From positions 5,442 to 69,441 of the forward strand of contig JAZAUS010000011.1 in NCBI GenBank assembly GCA_036342255.1: a DNA stretch of 64,000 nt, given 5' to 3'. The position numbers and the translations under genes were made by a program. This stretch comes from RUG11198 sp036342255. Its GTDB lineage: Bacteria; Bacillota_I; Bacilli_A; RF39; UBA660. Of the stretch, positions 1-7,667 are shown in pieces. The first letter of the stretch is position 1, and the number at the start of each line of letters is the position of its first letter. The notes under the pieces are model-generated. The model was not told the DNA's origin. It ran no database searches and was given only the letters and a program-made list of their open reading frames with translations.

Positions 1-60
1 CAAAATGCAATTGAGAAATATAGAAATCCAGAAAAAGTAAAAACAGGGAAGTCAAGATAA
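1..60 (+). CDS. 3' end of an upstream gene (partial)
   Basis: The first reading frame is open from the window edge to a TAA at 58-60 and encodes about 19 residues (ending KTGKSR). An intrinsic terminator follows at once, which supports this being the tail of a real gene. Too little is visible to name it. Confidence 0.5.
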   Translation, partial: QNAIEKYRNPEKVKTGKSR

Positions 61-79
61 TAATTAATATTAATTAATT

Positions 80-108
80 TAAAGACTAGGTAAAACCAGT
101 CTTTTTTG
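80..108 (+). terminator. intrinsic terminator
   Basis: AAAGACT-A-GG pairs with CC-A-AGTCTTT around a short A-rich loop and runs into a T6 tract. It is the first of eight terminators in the window built on a GACTAG-type stem. Confidence 0.85.
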
Positions 109-133
109 CTATAATTAAATTGAGGGTGATATA

Positions 134-814
134 ATGAAGCAAGCTGAAAAAATAGTTGATGAAATTATTAATAGCGTGCCGTCTTATTGTGAAGATGATG
201 AATTAAAAATATTTACTTATATTTATGTGAAGGTAGCTAATCTATTGGAATACGATAATAATGCTGCAAAACTTATTGATATGCATTTAGCTGGATATGA
301 TAGAGATAAAGCAAACGAACATGTAATAGATCCAGCTAGTACAATAGAATGTTTGATAAAAGGTCGTGCACTTTGTTCAGGTTATGCCTCAGTATTAACA
401 TATATATTAAATAAATTAGGTATTGAGACAATTACAGTAACTATTAAAAGTGATCATCAATGGAATCAAGTGAAGATTAATGGAACTTGGTATAATTGTG
501 ATTTAACAAATGATTCAGATTTTATATTAAGTGACTTAGAATGTCCACATTTCTTAAAAAGTAATGATGATGATAATAATTTTTCTCATAGTACTGAAAT
601 TAGTTCTTTTCATGAGTGTAAAACTTCAATATCTGCAGAATTACAAGAACAATTAATTAATGAAGCAAAAAAATATATTAATGAAATAGAAAATAAAGAT
701 AAACTTCAAACGACTAAAGAAATAACTGATAATGAAAAAGAAAAAAAAGAACCAAAATTTATAAAAATAATAAAAACATATTTAACAAATAAAAAAGGAG
801 TTGTTAAAAAATGA
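134..814 (+). CDS. transglutaminase-like cysteine protease-fold protein
   Basis: The 226-residue protein has a transglutaminase-like core. Cys81 lies in GRALCSGYASV, His108 in HQWNQVKI and Asp123 in WYNCDLT, with the spacing of the Cys-His-Asp triad. The N-terminal 50 residues are helical. The last 60 residues are Lys/Glu-rich with no predicted fold. There is no signal peptide, so it is probably cytoplasmic. Bacterial members of this fold act as peptidases or cross-linking enzymes; the substrate here is unknown. An AGGGTGAT ribosome site precedes the ATG. The stop codon overlaps the next start (ATGA), indicating translational coupling. Confidence 0.7.
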   Translation: MKQAEKIVDEIINSVPSYCEDDELKIFTYIYVKVANLLEYDNNAAKLIDMHLAGYDRDKANEHVIDPASTIECLIKGRALCSGYASVLTYILNKLGIETITVTIKSDHQWNQVKINGTWYNCDLTNDSDFILSDLECPHFLKSNDDDNNFSHSTEISSFHECKTSISAELQEQLINEAKKYINEIENKDKLQTTKEITDNEKEKKEPKFIKIIKTYLTNKKGVVKK

Positions 815-1032
815 AAATGAATAGTTTTATTTCTAGTGAAGTTTTATTTATTATCAGTCAATTGCCTGCTTCCTATAAGAAGAAAATACCAACTAGTTTA
901 TTAAAAGAATTATATAATAGTTATTCTAAAGAATATTATACTAAGTTTATACCAGATAAGCCATTTTTTAAACAAGAATTAAGTGAGGAATCATTATCAT
1001 TCTTCTATGATGTAATTGAGGAATATCTATAA
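811..1032 (+). CDS. small conserved-looking protein, unknown function
   Basis: A 73-residue protein, rich in Ser, Lys and aromatics, with no motif I recognise. It overlaps the transglutaminase-like gene by four bases and ends just before a terminator, so the two form a two-gene operon. AAGGAG lies about 10 bases before the start. It has no membrane segment or signal peptide. Confidence 0.6.
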   Translation: MKMNSFISSEVLFIISQLPASYKKKIPTSLLKELYNSYSKEYYTKFIPDKPFFKQELSEESLSFFYDVIEEYL

Positions 1033-1055
1033 TAGTTCTTATGTAAAAAATACTT

Positions 1056-1083
1056 AAAAGACTAGTATAACTTAGTCTTTTTT
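1056..1083 (+). terminator. intrinsic terminator
   Basis: AAAAGACTA pairs with TAGTCTTTT around an eight-base loop and is followed by Ts. It closes the two-gene operon and belongs to the recurrent GACTAG stem family. Confidence 0.85.
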
Positions 1084-1122
1084 ATGTTATAATACAAATA
1101 CATGTTATAAGGTGATGATTAT

Positions 1123-2127
1123 ATGCTTAAAGAAGTAAAAATTGAATTAACTAATAAATGTTCAAGAAATTGTAAACATTGCTCAAGTAATGCTACTAGT
1201 AGTATTGATAATTTAAAAGAATTAGATTTTAATGATGTATTTAGAATAATTAAAGAAGCAAAGGTAATGGGTGTTGAAACAATAGTATTTACTGGTGGAG
1301 AGCCATTAATGTATGATAAACTTCCTGAACTAATAGATTTAACTACAAAATTAGATATGAAATCAACTATATATACATTTGCTTATAGAACAGAAGATAA
1401 TTTAAATAAATATAGACAATTAATTAATTTAGGATTAAATAAAATAGTATATTCATTAGCAGATTCATTATCTAATGAAGAAGATATATCAATTTATAAT
1501 AAAGAAGGATTCTTTGATAAAGTATTTATTGATAATAATGCTAGATTAGGCTTTCATTATACAGTATCAAAAGATTCATTTGATAAATTAGAAAAAGTAG
1601 TAACAAGTACATTAGATACTTTTAATGCTAAAAGTTATTTCGATAAAATAAGTCTTCTTAGATTTGTTCCTCACGGTAAAGGAACTACTAATATGGATCT
1701 ATCTAAAGAAGAATTAGTAGCAATTAAAAAATTATATCTAAATTCAAATAATAAAGATAGAATTAGATTAGGTACTCCCTGGAATATACTAGGTATAAAG
1801 AACACTCCCTGTATAATAGCAGATGAAATAATGATTATAGGCTTTGATGGTATAGCATATCCATGCGATTCAATTAAATATTTTACTAAATTAGGTATAA
1901 GTGGCAATATAAAAGATAATTCATTAAAAGAAATATATAATTCAGAATATTTTAGTAATATTAGAAATTTTAATATAGATAATACTTGCTCTAACTGTGA
2001 ACAATATTCTATATGTAGAAGTGGCTGTATAGGTCAAAAGATAATTGCTAATTATACAGATAATTTAGATAAAGTATTAACTCTTAAAAGATGTATTAAT
2101 TCAAAAGATCCAAAATGTATGAGGTGA
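1123..2127 (+). CDS. radical SAM/SPASM-domain enzyme
   Basis: A 334-residue protein. The N-terminal CxxxCxxC (Cys13, Cys17, Cys20) is the radical SAM [4Fe-4S] site, followed by the SAM-binding FTGGEP motif near residue 60. The C-terminal third carries extra cysteines, including a C-x2-C-x5-C-x3-C run (TCSNCEQYSICRSGC), typical of SPASM/twitch auxiliary cluster domains. Such enzymes perform radical chemistry on peptides or small molecules. The substrate is unknown. It is followed after 4 bases by a 5-hmdU-DNA-kinase-helical-domain gene and then by a 73-residue peptide gene, so either a nucleic-acid/nucleotide substrate or a peptide substrate is possible. Confidence 0.85.
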   Translation: MLKEVKIELTNKCSRNCKHCSSNATSSIDNLKELDFNDVFRIIKEAKVMGVETIVFTGGEPLMYDKLPELIDLTTKLDMKSTIYTFAYRTEDNLNKYRQLINLGLNKIVYSLADSLSNEEDISIYNKEGFFDKVFIDNNARLGFHYTVSKDSFDKLEKVVTSTLDTFNAKSYFDKISLLRFVPHGKGTTNMDLSKEELVAIKKLYLNSNNKDRIRLGTPWNILGIKNTPCIIADEIMIIGFDGIAYPCDSIKYFTKLGISGNIKDNSLKEIYNSEYFSNIRNFNIDNTCSNCEQYSICRSGCIGQKIIANYTDNLDKVLTLKRCINSKDPKCMR

Positions 2128-2131
2128 TTTT

Positions 2132-3088
2132 ATGAAGAAAAGACAAGAAGTATATGATTTATATTGGTATTTTGCAGCTGAAAGACAAAATATATTTTGG
2201 AATAAATTAAATGGGAAACAAGCTCCATGGACTAATGATAAAATATTACAAGAATATAAATTTTGTAATAGCTATAGAGTTAATGATAGAGTTAGTCAAT
2301 ATCTCTTAAAAAATGTTATCTATAATGGTAAAAAATATAATGATGAAGATATGTTATTTAGAATAATATTATTTAAATTATTTAATAAAGAATCTACCTG
2401 GGAATTATTATTAAATAAATTTAAAGATATTACTTTAAAATCATTTAATATAAATGCTTATTCTAAAGTATTAGAAGAAGCCATATCAAATAATATTAGA
2501 ATATATAATGATGCTTATATTAGCTGTGCTAATAAAGCATTTGGATATGATAGAAAACATGATAATCATCTAGCATTACTTAATAAAATGTTTAATGAAG
2601 ATAGAATACAAGATAGTATTATTAAATGTAAAACTATGGAAGAAGCTTTTAATATTATTAAATCTTATCCCTTAATAGGTAATTTTATGGCCTATCAATT
2701 AGTAACAGATATTAATTATAGTGAAGTAGTAAATTGGGGCGAAAATGAATTTACAATAGCAGGTCCAGGATCACTTCGAGGAATAAAAAAATGCTTTATA
2801 GATAAAGGGAAAATGAGTAATGAAGATATAATTAAATATATGTATGAACATCAAGAAGAAGAATTTAATAGATTAAATCTAAAATTCAAAAGAATAGGTA
2901 ATAGGAAATTACAACTAATAGATTGCCAAAATATATTTTGTGAATTAGATAAATATTGTAGAGAAGCTCTACCTAATTTAAAATCTAATAGATCTAGAAT
3001 AAAAAAACATTATATTCCTAAAAAAGATAAAATAGAATATATCTATCCACCTAAGTGGAAGATTAATATATATAACTATAATAATTAA
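2132..3088 (+). CDS. 5-hydroxymethyl-dU DNA kinase helical-domain family protein
   Basis: The 318-residue protein shows the landmarks of the family annotated as nucleotide kinase / 5-hmdU DNA kinase helical domain: YWYFAAERQNIF at the start, PWTNDKILQEYKFCNSYR, NDRVSQYLLKNVIY, LFKLFNKESTWELL, an AGPGSLRGIKKCF segment and a late LQLIDCQNIFCELDKY. No Walker A loop is visible, so only the helical domain is present. Family members occur with enzymes that hypermodify thymine in phage DNA and in bacterial cassettes of unknown role. It sits directly behind the radical SAM gene, with its ribosome site inside that gene's stop region. The catalytic role is not established. Confidence 0.8.
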   Translation: MKKRQEVYDLYWYFAAERQNIFWNKLNGKQAPWTNDKILQEYKFCNSYRVNDRVSQYLLKNVIYNGKKYNDEDMLFRIILFKLFNKESTWELLLNKFKDITLKSFNINAYSKVLEEAISNNIRIYNDAYISCANKAFGYDRKHDNHLALLNKMFNEDRIQDSIIKCKTMEEAFNIIKSYPLIGNFMAYQLVTDINYSEVVNWGENEFTIAGPGSLRGIKKCFIDKGKMSNEDIIKYMYEHQEEEFNRLNLKFKRIGNRKLQLIDCQNIFCELDKYCREALPNLKSNRSRIKKHYIPKKDKIEYIYPPKWKINIYNYNN

Positions 3089-3099
3089 AGAGGTGTATT

Positions 3100-3321
3100 A
3101 TGAAAAAAAATAATAATGATATAAAATTTAAAAGGAAATATGAAAAAGTTAAATATAATCCTATTAGAACAATAGATTATCCATCAGAAGAGAGAACTTT
3201 TCTAAATCATGGAGTAAATAGTAATGTAATAGGAAGAGATAATGATAAGATACTTGGAATGTTTTGTTATGATGCTCCATGTTCAAAAAAATCATTACAT
3301 ATTAAAAGATTAAAAAAGTAA
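3100..3321 (+). CDS. 73-residue basic protein, unknown
   Basis: A small, highly basic protein. Its C-terminal part has two closely spaced cysteines (FCYDAPCSKK) and a Lys/Arg-rich tail. It starts 12 bases after the helical-domain gene behind an AGAGGTG site and is the last gene before a terminator, making a three-gene operon with the radical SAM enzyme. I do not recognise the family. Proximity to a SPASM enzyme makes a modified-peptide substrate conceivable, but nothing else supports that. Confidence 0.55.
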   Translation: MKKNNNDIKFKRKYEKVKYNPIRTIDYPSEERTFLNHGVNSNVIGRDNDKILGMFCYDAPCSKKSLHIKRLKK

Positions 3322-3340
3322 ATGATAATTATTAAAACAT

Positions 3341-3368
3341 AAAAGAAATATAAATTATTTCTTTTTTT
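3341..3368 (+). terminator. intrinsic terminator
   Basis: AAAGAAATA pairs with TATTTCTTT-like sequence (loop TAAAT) and runs into seven Ts. It closes the radical SAM operon. Confidence 0.8.
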
Positions 3369-3372
3369 GTAT

Positions 3373-3435
3373 ATATGCTAGTTAATTATGTTGACTTAAC
3401 AATTATTAATAATTATACTATGAAAACAGAGGTGA
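3373..3435 (+). repeat. 63-bp direct repeat, copy 1, carrying a promoter
   Basis: This segment is identical at 62 of 63 positions to 4571-4633. It contains a near-consensus promoter (TTGACT at 3391-3396, 17-base spacer, TATACT at 3414-3419) and the ribosome site GAGGTGA of the following gene. The two copies precede paralogous genes, so promoter and gene were duplicated together. Confidence 0.95.
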
Positions 3436-3440
3436 GATTT

Positions 3441-3953
3441 ATGGGAAAAGATCTAAGAGAAGATTTATATATATGCGATTTATATCAAATTGATGAAAGT
3501 GCAGGATATTTGAAAAAAAATAATTTATTTTTAGAATTATATTGTGGTTGGGTAGGCGTTAAAAAAATAGATACAATTATTGCAGCTAAGAAAAAGTTTA
3601 AATCTAAATATGGTTTAACAGAAGTACTTACTGATATACCTTTTGATACTCTTTATAGAGTATATAAAAATGGTATACCTAATAGGGAGAATTTATCATA
3701 TGATGGTAATAAAGAAGAATATGATACATTTATTATAGTTCGTGATCGTAGAGATTTAATTTCATTAGATGAAATTAATAATTATTGTGATGAACATCCT
3801 GATATAGAAAAATATAAAAATCAATTAATAGAGTTATTAAATCAAGGAAAAGAAAATCATATTAATAAGAAAAAGCAAGAAAAAAAAGAACAAGATTATA
3901 TAAATTCAGAAGTTAATAATAAGCTATATAAAAGAAGAAGTAAAAAGTTTTAA
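3441..3953 (+). CDS. unknown protein, tandem paralog family copy 1
   Basis: ATG 3441 is chosen because GAGGTGA sits just upstream and the longer frame from 3375 would begin inside the promoter repeat. The 170-residue product begins with DLYICDLYQID and shares with the next two genes a TDIPFDTLYR-type block, a YDTFI block and a EHPDIEKYKNQLIELLNQGKENH block, then ends in a Lys/Glu-rich, probably coiled tail. I do not recognise the family. It has no signal peptide or membrane segment. It is the most divergent of the three copies. Confidence 0.8.
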   Translation: MGKDLREDLYICDLYQIDESAGYLKKNNLFLELYCGWVGVKKIDTIIAAKKKFKSKYGLTEVLTDIPFDTLYRVYKNGIPNRENLSYDGNKEEYDTFIIVRDRRDLISLDEINNYCDEHPDIEKYKNQLIELLNQGKENHINKKKQEKKEQDYINSEVNNKLYKRRSKKF

Positions 3954-3977
3954 AAAAAAGAAATAGCGGTGAGGTTT

Positions 3978-4538
3978 ATGAAAAAAAATATATTAGATGA
4001 TTTATATATTTGTAATTTATATCAAGTTGATAAAGAAGTTGGATATTTATCAAAAAATGAATTAAAAAAAGGAATAATATGTAATGAACATGTAAATAAA
4101 ATAGGTACAGTAATTGTTAAAAAAAGTAATTTATCTAAATATAGATTAAAAGAAATACTTACAAATGTACCTATAGATACTTTGTATACTATATATGATG
4201 AATTCAATGAGCAATATAAATTTTGTGGAAATTCAAGAGAATATAATACTTTTATTTATTTAGATATTTACGATGAATCTAAATATAATAAAAAGTATTA
4301 TAAAGTTACTGAAGATGATTTTGATTACTATTTTGATAAACATTCTGATGTAAAAGAATATAGAAATGAACTACTAGAGTTATTAAAACAAGGAAAATCA
4401 AATCATGATAAGATGAAGCATCAAAACTATCTTAAGAAACAAGAAGAAGATAGAGCTGAATCAGAAGAAAACAATAGAATTTATTCAAAAATTATGGGAA
4501 AAACTTATAAAAGAGTAAGAAAAATAAACAATAAATAA
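3978..4538 (+). CDS. unknown protein, tandem paralog family copy 2
   Basis: The start at ATG 3978 follows GGTGAGG and aligns with both paralogs; an upstream GTG at 3969 overlaps the ribosome site. The 186-residue product has DDLYICNLYQVDKEVGYL at the N-terminus, a VGTVIVKKS-like strand (IGTVIVKKS here), a LKEILTNVPIDTLY block and a charged tail ending KRVRKINNK. It is closest to copy 3 (4638-5183). It lies only 24 bases after copy 1 with no promoter repeat of its own, so it is probably cotranscribed with copy 1. Confidence 0.8.
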   Translation: MKKNILDDLYICNLYQVDKEVGYLSKNELKKGIICNEHVNKIGTVIVKKSNLSKYRLKEILTNVPIDTLYTIYDEFNEQYKFCGNSREYNTFIYLDIYDESKYNKKYYKVTEDDFDYYFDKHSDVKEYRNELLELLKQGKSNHDKMKHQNYLKKQEEDRAESEENNRIYSKIMGKTYKRVRKINNK

Positions 4539-4566
4539 AAGAAATATTAATAAAATATTTCTTTTT
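4537..4566 (+). terminator. intrinsic terminator
   Basis: AAAAGAAATATT pairs with AATATTTCTTTT and continues in Ts, directly at the stop of paralog copy 2 and just before the second promoter repeat. Confidence 0.8.
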
Positions 4567-4570
4567 GTTT

Positions 4571-4633
4571 ATATGATAGTTAATTATGTTGACTTAACAA
4601 TTATTAATAATTATACTATGAAAACAGAGGTGA
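4571..4633 (+). repeat. 63-bp direct repeat, copy 2, carrying a promoter
   Basis: Matches 3373-3435 with one mismatch. TTGACT at 4589-4594 and TATACT at 4612-4617 are 17 bases apart, and the ribosome site of paralog copy 3 lies at the end. Near-identity in non-coding DNA indicates a recent duplication or gene conversion. Confidence 0.95.
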
Positions 4634-4637
4634 AAAT

Positions 4638-5183
4638 ATGGGAAAAAATATATTAGATGATTTATATATTTGTGATTTATATCAAGTTGATAAAGAAATA
4701 GGTTATTTGACAAAAGGAAAAATAGGAATAGCTATGGGAAGAGAAGCAGGAAAAAAATATATAAAGAAAGTAGGTACAGTAATTGTTAAGAAGAGTAAAT
4801 TACATCCATTTAGATTAAAGGAGATACTTACAAATGTACCTATAGATACTATATATGAAGATTTTAGATATAAAACATATGGATGGAAAAAAGAATATAA
4901 TACATTTATTTATCTTGATCCATATATTCTTGATACATACTATGTTAAAGTTACTGAAGATGATTTTTATAGTTATTGTGATGAACATCCTGATACAGAA
5001 AAATATAGAAATGAATTAATAGAATTACTAAATCATGGAAAAGAAAATCATGATAAAATGAAACATGTAAACTATCTTAAGAAGCAAGAAGAAGAGAAAA
5101 CTGAATTAGAAAGAAAGAATAGAATTAAATCAAAAATTAAAGAAAGAACTTATAAAAGAGTAAGAAAATTGAATAATAGATAA
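4638..5183 (+). CDS. unknown protein, tandem paralog family copy 3
   Basis: A 181-residue paralog of the two upstream genes: DDLYICDLYQVDKEIGYL at the N-terminus, VGTVIVKKSKL, LKEILTNVPIDTIY, and a EHPDTEKYRNELIELLNHGKENHDKMKH helix with a basic tail. It is transcribed from the second promoter repeat and followed by its own terminator. The conserved middle and variable lengths between blocks suggest one compact domain of unknown role. Confidence 0.8.
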   Translation: MGKNILDDLYICDLYQVDKEIGYLTKGKIGIAMGREAGKKYIKKVGTVIVKKSKLHPFRLKEILTNVPIDTIYEDFRYKTYGWKKEYNTFIYLDPYILDTYYVKVTEDDFYSYCDEHPDTEKYRNELIELLNHGKENHDKMKHVNYLKKQEEEKTELERKNRIKSKIKERTYKRVRKLNNR

Positions 5184-5186
5184 AAG

Positions 5187-5212
5187 AAAGATTAGTAAAA
5201 CTAATCTTTTTA
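5187..5212 (+). terminator. intrinsic terminator
   Basis: AAAGATTAG pairs with CTAATCTTT around TAAAA and is followed by Ts. Confidence 0.8.
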
Positions 5213-5242
5213 TGTTAAAATAATCATTTAAGGAAGTGGATT

Positions 5243-5971
5243 ATGGAAAGAAAAAAAGTGCTTTTAATGTTTTCTGGTGGATCAGATTCCATACTTTCAA
5301 TGATAAGACTAATTAAAAATAATTATAAAGTATTATTAGTTAATTTTGATAATGGATGTTCTATATCGATAGGTTTAGAAGTAGAAGAAGCATTAGGGTT
5401 TGAAAATGATTATGGAAAAGATAAAGTAGAATATATTGGTAAAATTACTACTGTACCAGAATTTAAAAATAACGAATTAGAAATAGCAAATATGCCTTTT
5501 AGTGAAATAATAAATAATTATGGTGATACAACTATATCACAATTAAGATGTTTAAATTGTAGAAGTGCTATGTATGCTGAAGCAATTATATATTGTTTAA
5601 ATAATGATATACATTATATAGCAGAAGGAGCAAGAATTGATCAATTATTCTCAATTGAACAACCAATAATGATTAAAGCATATAAAGAATTATTAAAGGA
5701 ATTTAATATTGAATTATTAGTACCAGTATATGATATAAATGATAGAATACTCGAATACAATTTATTAATAAATGACATAGATCGATTAGGAGGCGAAGCT
5801 AAATGTATACTAGGTATGCCATTAAAAGAACCCGTTCCTCTAGAACAAACAAATACTATTTATAATATATTTGAAAAAAATATTAAACCTAGATATATTA
5901 AAGAACTAAAAAAAAGAAAGGGTAATCAACAAATTATTTATAAAGGAAAGAATAGATTTGAGTTTTATTAA
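5243..5971 (+). CDS. PP-loop superfamily ATPase (QueC-like)
   Basis: The PP-loop SGGSDS is at residues 11-16 and a strand with VNFDNG follows, as in the HUP/PP-loop fold of QueC, TilS and related adenylating enzymes. A conserved-looking CxxC (Cys103, Cys106 in LRCLNCRSAM) may bind metal. At 242 residues it is of QueC size, but the usual C-terminal four-cysteine zinc site of QueC is not seen, so it is probably a relative acting on another substrate. Such enzymes activate a carbonyl or carboxylate with ATP. It begins a run of nucleotide-type enzymes (5243-8612). Confidence 0.75.
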   Translation: MERKKVLLMFSGGSDSILSMIRLIKNNYKVLLVNFDNGCSISIGLEVEEALGFENDYGKDKVEYIGKITTVPEFKNNELEIANMPFSEIINNYGDTTISQLRCLNCRSAMYAEAIIYCLNNDIHYIAEGARIDQLFSIEQPIMIKAYKELLKEFNIELLVPVYDINDRILEYNLLINDIDRLGGEAKCILGMPLKEPVPLEQTNTIYNIFEKNIKPRYIKELKKRKGNQQIIYKGKNRFEFY

Positions 5972-6024
5972 TTGAAATTATTTATCTTTTAGTATATAAT
6001 ATATGACTAAATTGAGGTGTCTTT

Positions 6025-6876
6025 ATGGATATATTATATATAATTGAAAAATATTTAAATGAATATCATATAAATCCTGATTTTTTTCAATTATATTCAT
6101 CTTCTACAGAAAATATTAATAGCTATATGCAATATTTTGATTTAAATAATAAATCATTACTAACGACTGGTTCTTCATCAGATCAAGCTATTAATGCTAC
6201 ATTAGCTAAATGTAATGATATAACAGTATGTGATATATGTCCATTAACTAAGTATTATTACTATTTAAAACTAGCTTCATTACTAGTTTTAAATAGAAAA
6301 GAGTTTCTAGATTTTATTTGTATTAAGAAAACAGATATAGAAGAGAATAGATATTTTTTATTAAAATCAACTTTTAATAAGATTAAAAGTACTTTAAAAC
6401 ATCTTGATTATGAATCATATTATGTATGGGAATATTTATTTAAAAAATATAGTACTAATGATATAAAAAGATTATTTAGAGAAGATGTTAATGATATGGA
6501 AAGTATAATATACTGTAATAGATATTTGAAGAATGATTATAATTATAATCATGTCAAAGAAACAGTTATTAATGCCTCAATTAATTTTATTAATGAAGAT
6601 ATGTCTAATTTAAATATTAGTAGGTCTTTTGATAATATATGGCTATCAAATATACCACAGCATTTAAATAATCAAGAAAATGAAAAATTAATTAATAATA
6701 GTATTAGACTATTAAATGATAAAGGTAAAATATTATTATGTTATTTTTGGAATACTAGTATGACTGTTAAAGGGTTTCCTATAGAATATTTTAAAAATAT
6801 TAAAGCTAAGAAACAAAAAATAATGGGTATTTCAAAAAATGATGATAGAAATAGTATATTATTATATACAAGATAA
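6025..6876 (+). CDS. SAM-binding Rossmann protein, 3-amino-3-carboxypropyltransferase (DUF3419)-like
   Basis: The 283-residue protein has an N-terminal helical part, then a Rossmann pattern: SLLTTGSSSDQAINAT as the SAM-binding turn, DITVCDICPLTKYYYYLKLASLL as the acidic strand and helix, and FDNIWLSNIPQHL followed by KGKILLCYFW near the C-terminus. The order and spacing (the LKLASLLVLNRKEFLDFI helix) resemble the DUF3419/BtaA family, which transfers the aminocarboxypropyl group of SAM. The assignment is by pattern only. A TATAAT-like box and an AGGTG site precede it, so it may have its own promoter. Confidence 0.55.
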   Translation: MDILYIIEKYLNEYHINPDFFQLYSSSTENINSYMQYFDLNNKSLLTTGSSSDQAINATLAKCNDITVCDICPLTKYYYYLKLASLLVLNRKEFLDFICIKKTDIEENRYFLLKSTFNKIKSTLKHLDYESYYVWEYLFKKYSTNDIKRLFREDVNDMESIIYCNRYLKNDYNYNHVKETVINASINFINEDMSNLNISRSFDNIWLSNIPQHLNNQENEKLINNSIRLLNDKGKILLCYFWNTSMTVKGFPIEYFKNIKAKKQKIMGISKNDDRNSILLYTR

Positions 6877-6894
6877 TTAATTAAGGAGATATAT

Positions 6895-7656
6895 ATGGAA
6901 AAAGAAGCAAAGTTATATATATTATTTGATATGCTTGGTGATCTAGTTAGAAGTGGACCTATACAATGGAAAGTAGATAGATTTAGAACCGAAGATGTAA
7001 AAGATCATATATTTGATTTAATATTAATGGTAAAATTAATAAAACCATATTTACCAGACTATATAGATACTAATAAAATGATAGATTATGCTATTGTACA
7101 TGATTTAGAAGAAGTTATAACAGGAGATATAACTACCTTTGAAGGAGTAACAAAAGAAGAAAAAGAAAGAGTTAATAAAATAGCAATGGATTATTTAATT
7201 AGTGAATATGGAAATATACTTAATATTAACAAATTATTTAATGATTTTGAAAATAAATTTGATATTGAAGCTAAAGTTCTTCATATGTTAGATAAAGTAA
7301 GTTCTAGTATTTCATTTTTAAAGTATGATAATGAAAATAAAGTGGATATGGATAATCCTATGATAGTAGAATGTTTAAGAACTAATCCTGGAGTAGTTAA
7401 ATTAAAAGAACAAGGATTATCCTTAGGAGAAATATTTTATGTATGGCACTTAAGATCAGTTAATTTTAATGAAGAAGAAATAATAAAATATAATATTTCT
7501 AAAAAAGATGCTAAGAAAATAGTAGAAGTAATAAAACAATTAATGGAGTCTATTCATAATCAAATACAAAACATAAATCAAATTAAGAAAGAATTTCCAA
7601 AAGAAGCTACAATATATAGAAATATTAATAATAATAGTAAAAAGAAAGTCTTATAG
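6895..7656 (+). CDS. HD-domain phosphohydrolase, YfbR/HDDC2-like 5'-nucleotidase
   Basis: The 253-residue protein carries the HD metal site in order: Arg31 region with His38 (VKDHIF), His69-Asp70 in VHDLEEVITGDIT, and a distal Asp133 in HMLDKVSS. The HDLEEVITGDI signature is characteristic of the YfbR/HDDC2 group of (deoxy)nucleoside 5'-monophosphatases. It is longer than YfbR by about 50 residues, mostly at the C-terminus. It starts 18 bases after the aminocarboxypropyltransferase-like gene and nearly abuts the phosphoesterase gene, so these three are likely one operon. Confidence 0.75.
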   Translation: MEKEAKLYILFDMLGDLVRSGPIQWKVDRFRTEDVKDHIFDLILMVKLIKPYLPDYIDTNKMIDYAIVHDLEEVITGDITTFEGVTKEEKERVNKIAMDYLISEYGNILNINKLFNDFENKFDIEAKVLHMLDKVSSSISFLKYDNENKVDMDNPMIVECLRTNPGVVKLKEQGLSLGEIFYVWHLRSVNFNEEEIIKYNISKKDAKKIVEVIKQLMESIHNQIQNINQIKKEFPKEATIYRNINNNSKKKVL

Positions 7657-7667
7657 GAGTGAACATA

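Noticed and set aside
1671..1907. Open frame on the - strand inside the radical SAM gene
   Set aside because: It lies wholly inside a well-supported + strand gene and has no ribosome site or recognisable protein; a shadow frame. The same applies to similar frames inside guaA, rpoD, dnaG and others.
5243..5971. Naming the PP-loop protein queC
   Set aside because: The four-cysteine zinc site near the QueC C-terminus is not seen and no queD, queE or queF neighbours are present.
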